A program made the position numbers and the translations under genes. The notes below the pieces were generated by a model that was not told the DNA's origin, ran no database searches, and was given only the letters and a program-made list of their open reading frames with translations. Shown here one piece after another: positions 6,402-7,727 of a DNA stretch of 7,727 bases. Numbering within the stretch: the first letter of the stretch is position 1; each line of letters opens with the position of its first letter. The stretch comes from Paracoccaceae bacterium (GTDB lineage Bacteria > Pseudomonadota > Alphaproteobacteria > Rhodobacterales > Rhodobacteraceae). The DNA is taken from positions 1 through 7,727 of the forward strand of contig SLQN01000530.1 in assembly GCA_007131465.1 (NCBI GenBank), given 5' to 3'.

Positions 6402-6456
6402 CTGGCCTGTCTGGCGGCAATGAAGGCCAGTCGGCTCGGGTTGAGGGGCGACTGGC
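6402..6456. other. two overlapping, mutually exclusive stem-loops
   Basis: CTGGCCT (6402-6408) pairs with AGGCCAG (6424-6430). GCCAGTCG (6426-6433) pairs with CGACTGGC (6449-6456). Each has a 15-nt loop. They share bases 6426-6430, so only one can form at a time. They lie downstream of the LysR-type gene stop and may act as its terminator or as a structured RNA, but no T-run follows on either strand. Confidence 0.4.
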
Positions 6457-6524
6457 TGGAGGTGGCCGGGGTCTGAAGCGGCGCGATTGTCTGATGTAAC
6501 ATGGTCTGGTTTGGAAAAGAGTGT

Positions 6525-7415
6525 CTACAAACTTCGCAACAGCCAAGTTCTGACCTTGCCTATGGCGGCTGTCGGTGGCCGAGCTGAATTTGTCAGAACG
6601 TAGCCCCATGGACTGTCGGGGTGTAGATCGAAGAGGTCGATCAGAAGGCCTCGCGTGACATGAACCTGCGCAAGCCTGGTCGGGGCGGCAAAGACACCAA
6701 TCCCGTTGGCGGCCATTTCGAAAGCGATGCTGGTCGCGTTTGTCCGGATGGTCGTAGCTGCGATGCTCAGGTCGGGGCCCAGATGGGGATCAAACGCGGA
6801 CCAGTAATCCTGACGACCCAGAACCACGATCCGGGGCAAGGTCGCGATATCGCACAGCGTGGCGATGCCAACAGCGATTTTGGGAGCGCAGAGAAGCGAC
6901 AGGGTATCGCGCAGGATCAGTTCGCCGCCGCCGGAGATCTCATCTTGTCGGGCCATCACGATCGAAAGGTCGGCGCCGATATCGTCTCGCTGGTCCCAGA
7001 TCGTGCCATGCACCAAAAGTTCGATATTGGGGTGTTCGTCGTGAAACCCGACGAGGCGGGGCGCCAACCAGTTTTCCGCAAGGCTCATCGGGCAGGAGAT
7101 CGTCACGGTGCGGGGCTGGTTTGCGATCAGTACCGTCTTGGTGGCTTGATCGATCAGTGACAGCGCGTGGCGGACGGTAGGCAGAAAGGCAGTCCCGATT
7201 TCGGTCAGGGTAAGGCTGCGCGCGCGGCGGTGGAACAGCGGCGATCCAAGGTGATTTTCAAGCGATTTGATATGCGTGCTTACCGCGGCCTGCGTCAGCC
7301 CAAGTTCCGTGGCCGCGCGGGTAAAGCTGAGATGGCGCGCCGCGCATTCAAAAGACCGGATATGGCCGAGTGGTGGCTTGGCCTTGTCGATGGTGCTGTC
7401 CTTTCCATGACCCAA
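6525..7415 (-). CDS. LysR-family transcriptional regulator, GcvA-like
   Basis: LysR-type DNA-binding regulator; 296 residues from the first possible start, normal for the family. The N-terminal winged HTH (about 15-75) has PPLGHIRSFECAARHLSFTRAATELGLT and QAAVSTHIKSLE, the GcvA/AmpR-like pattern, followed by a type 2 periplasmic-binding-like effector domain to residue 296. The start is uncertain. An in-frame TAA lies at 7422-7424, so the TTG at 7413-7415 is the first candidate, but it has no Shine-Dalgarno. GGAAAGG (7400-7406) is well placed only for an ATC codon (7389-7391). An ATG at 7406-7408 is out of frame. It diverges from the sarcosine-oxidase-beta-like gene across 184 bp, the classic LysR arrangement, so it probably controls that operon and itself. 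Confidence 0.92.
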   Translation of the reverse strand: MGHGKDSTIDKAKPPLGHIRSFECAARHLSFTRAATELGLTQAAVSTHIKSLENHLGSPLFHRRARSLTLTEIGTAFLPTVRHALSLIDQATKTVLIANQPRTVTISCPMSLAENWLAPRLVGFHDEHPNIELLVHGTIWDQRDDIGADLSIVMARQDEISGGGELILRDTLSLLCAPKIAVGIATLCDIATLPRIVVLGRQDYWSAFDPHLGPDLSIAATTIRTNATSIAFEMAANGIGVFAAPTRLAQVHVTRGLLIDLFDLHPDSPWGYVLTNSARPPTAAIGKVRTWLLRSL

Positions 7416-7481
7416 TATATTTTATGATAAGGGGCTAAACTGCTGCGGTTTACAGGTCAATCCCAAAGGATATATTGGTCA
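7408..7481. repeat. separated inverted repeat spanning the LysR gene start and divergent gap
   Basis: TGACCCAATATAT (7408-7420) is matched in inverted orientation by ATATATTGGTCA (7470-7481), identical apart from one missing G, with 49 bp between the arms. The left arm covers the TTG start codon of the LysR-type gene. The spacing suits a LysR tetramer contacting two sites, which is inference. Confidence 0.45.
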
Positions 7482-7485
7482 TATA
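7471..7485. promoter_or_regulatory. T-N11-A dyad, candidate LysR recognition site
   Basis: TATAT-TGGTC-ATATA is a perfect 5-bp dyad with a 5-bp centre and fits the LysR-type T-N11-A consensus (T7473 to A7485, also T7471 to A7483). It lies in the gap between the LysR-type gene and the divergent flavoprotein gene. Confidence 0.45.
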
Positions 7486-7500
7486 ACGGACGGGGATATC

Positions 7501-7593
7501 ATGACCGCCAGACTTCTTGACACGCAATGCACCAAAAGGTCTGGCCGCAGTTGTCGCCTTCGGCGACAGGCGTCTGGCGCGGGCGAGAGTTGA
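7501..7593 (+). other. 30-codon potential upstream ORF before the flavoprotein gene
   Basis: ATG at 7501, preceded by GGGGA (7492-7496), opens a 30-codon frame ending at TGA 7591-7593, six bases before the ATG of the flavoprotein gene. The predicted peptide is Arg/Ser-rich and unlike anything I recognise. It could be a leader peptide or chance. Its initiation signal looks better than that of the main gene. Confidence 0.2.
7552..7568 (+). promoter_or_regulatory. tight hairpin in the leader of the flavoprotein gene
   Basis: TGTCGCC (7552-7558) and GGCGACA (7562-7568) form a perfect 7-bp stem with a TTC loop, ending 31 bp before the ATG at 7600. It might stabilise the mRNA or modulate initiation. 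No T-run follows, so it is unlikely to be a terminator. Confidence 0.4.
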
Positions 7594-7599
7594 CCCGCC

Positions 7600-7727
7600 A
7601 TGCCCCTGCGCCTTCTCAAATACGGGTTCAGCCGCGACTATCCGGTTACGGGTGATATCCCGGCCACGCCGGACCTGAAGCCCAGCTATGATGTGGTGAT
7701 CATCGGCGGCGGCGGCCACGGCCTTGC
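7600..7727 (+). CDS. sarcosine oxidase beta subunit-like FAD-dependent oxidoreductase, 3'-truncated by window edge
   Basis: Only the first 42 complete codons are present and the frame is open to the last base. A basic N-terminal stretch of about 30 residues leads into SYDVVIIGGGGHGLA, the FAD-binding dinucleotide fold. The GGGGHGLA form, rather than the usual GxGxxG with other residues, is what I recall from the beta subunit of heterotetrameric sarcosine oxidase and its paralogues, which oxidise N-methylated amino acids with FAD/FMN. The ATG at 7600 is the only sensible start, because an in-frame TGA lies at 7591-7593; the Shine-Dalgarno is weak. It is divergent from the GcvA-like regulator. 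The N-terminus before the FAD motif differs from the classical SoxB that I remember, so a paralogue acting on another secondary amine is possible. Confidence 0.78.
   Translation, partial: MPLRLLKYGFSRDYPVTGDIPATPDLKPSYDVVIIGGGGHGL

Larger units (their letters stand above)
6084..6524. other. 441-bp stretch without a convincing gene
   Basis: This gap between two - strand genes holds the candidate promoter and direct repeats of the oxygenase gene at its left end and nested stem-loops at 6402-6456. A 34-codon + strand frame (GTG 6372 to TGA 6474-6476) contains GGGNTGALVLACLAAMK, which reads like protein, but it has no clear ribosome site and no recognised family. It may be the tail of a decayed gene or chance. 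A long - strand frame here (6145-6609) is Arg/Pro-rich, overlaps the regulator gene and looks non-coding. Confidence 0.5.

Noticed and set aside
6145..6609. 154-codon - strand frame in the gap before the LysR-type gene
   Set aside because: It overlaps the 3' end of the regulator and has Arg/Pro/Ser-rich composition, no ribosome site and no recognisable motif.
6660..7160. 166-codon + strand frame antisense to the LysR-type gene
   Set aside because: It is the complement of a convincing LysR effector domain, with no domain of its own.
7450..7719. 89-codon - strand frame across the flavoprotein start
   Set aside because: It runs antisense through the SoxB-like N-terminus. Its last 35 residues look somewhat protein-like but have no start or partner gene.
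1..7727. tRNA, rRNA, CRISPR array, insertion sequence or prophage
   Set aside because: No cloverleaf, no regularly spaced repeats, and no transposase, integrase or phage-protein motifs were seen on reading both strands.

Overview
The window looks like a piece of alphaproteobacterial chromosome, most likely from the Rhodobacterales/Roseobacter group. This is inferred from the moderately GC-rich codon use and from the gene mix: GlxA-type and GcvA-type regulators, many short catabolic oxidoreductase genes, and a sarcosine-oxidase-beta-like gene. No rRNA, tRNA, CRISPR array, intact insertion sequence or phage gene is visible, and the window ends inside genes at both sides.

Left part (1-5075, all + strand). 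The order is: a D-2-hydroxyacid dehydrogenase cut at its 5' end; a GlxA-family AraC regulator; a classical SDR; an extended SDR (epimerase/dehydratase type); a DapA/NanA-superfamily class I aldolase; and a small VOC (glyoxalase-fold) metalloprotein. Spacing is tight. The last three genes are joined by a 4-base GTGA overlap and a 1-base TGATG overlap, so they are probably translationally coupled. Together they read as a regulated catabolic operon in which a hydroxylated or sugar-acid-like substrate is oxidised by NAD(P) enzymes and cleaved to pyruvate plus an aldehyde. The substrate cannot be named from the sequence. The aldolase has the Schiff-base lysine and catalytic tyrosine but lacks the arginine typical of biosynthetic DapA.

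Middle (5076-6524). A 51-bp convergent gap with a stem-loop separates the operon from a - strand gene for an isopenicillin-N-synthase-like Fe(II)/2-oxoglutarate oxygenase. Upstream of that gene lie 441 bp without a convincing gene. They hold a possible promoter, an imperfect 12-bp direct repeat, two mutually exclusive stem-loops and a short orphan reading frame.

Right part (6525-7727). A GcvA-like LysR regulator (- strand) diverges from the first 42 codons of a sarcosine-oxidase-beta-like flavoprotein (+ strand). The 184-bp gap carries a separated inverted repeat, a T-N11-A dyad, a small potential upstream ORF and a tight hairpin. The layout suggests that the LysR protein controls the flavoprotein operon and itself. 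Whether this unit is metabolically linked to the left operon cannot be told.

No clearly new molecular system is evident. The strongest candidate for something undescribed is the catabolic pathway encoded by the left operon.
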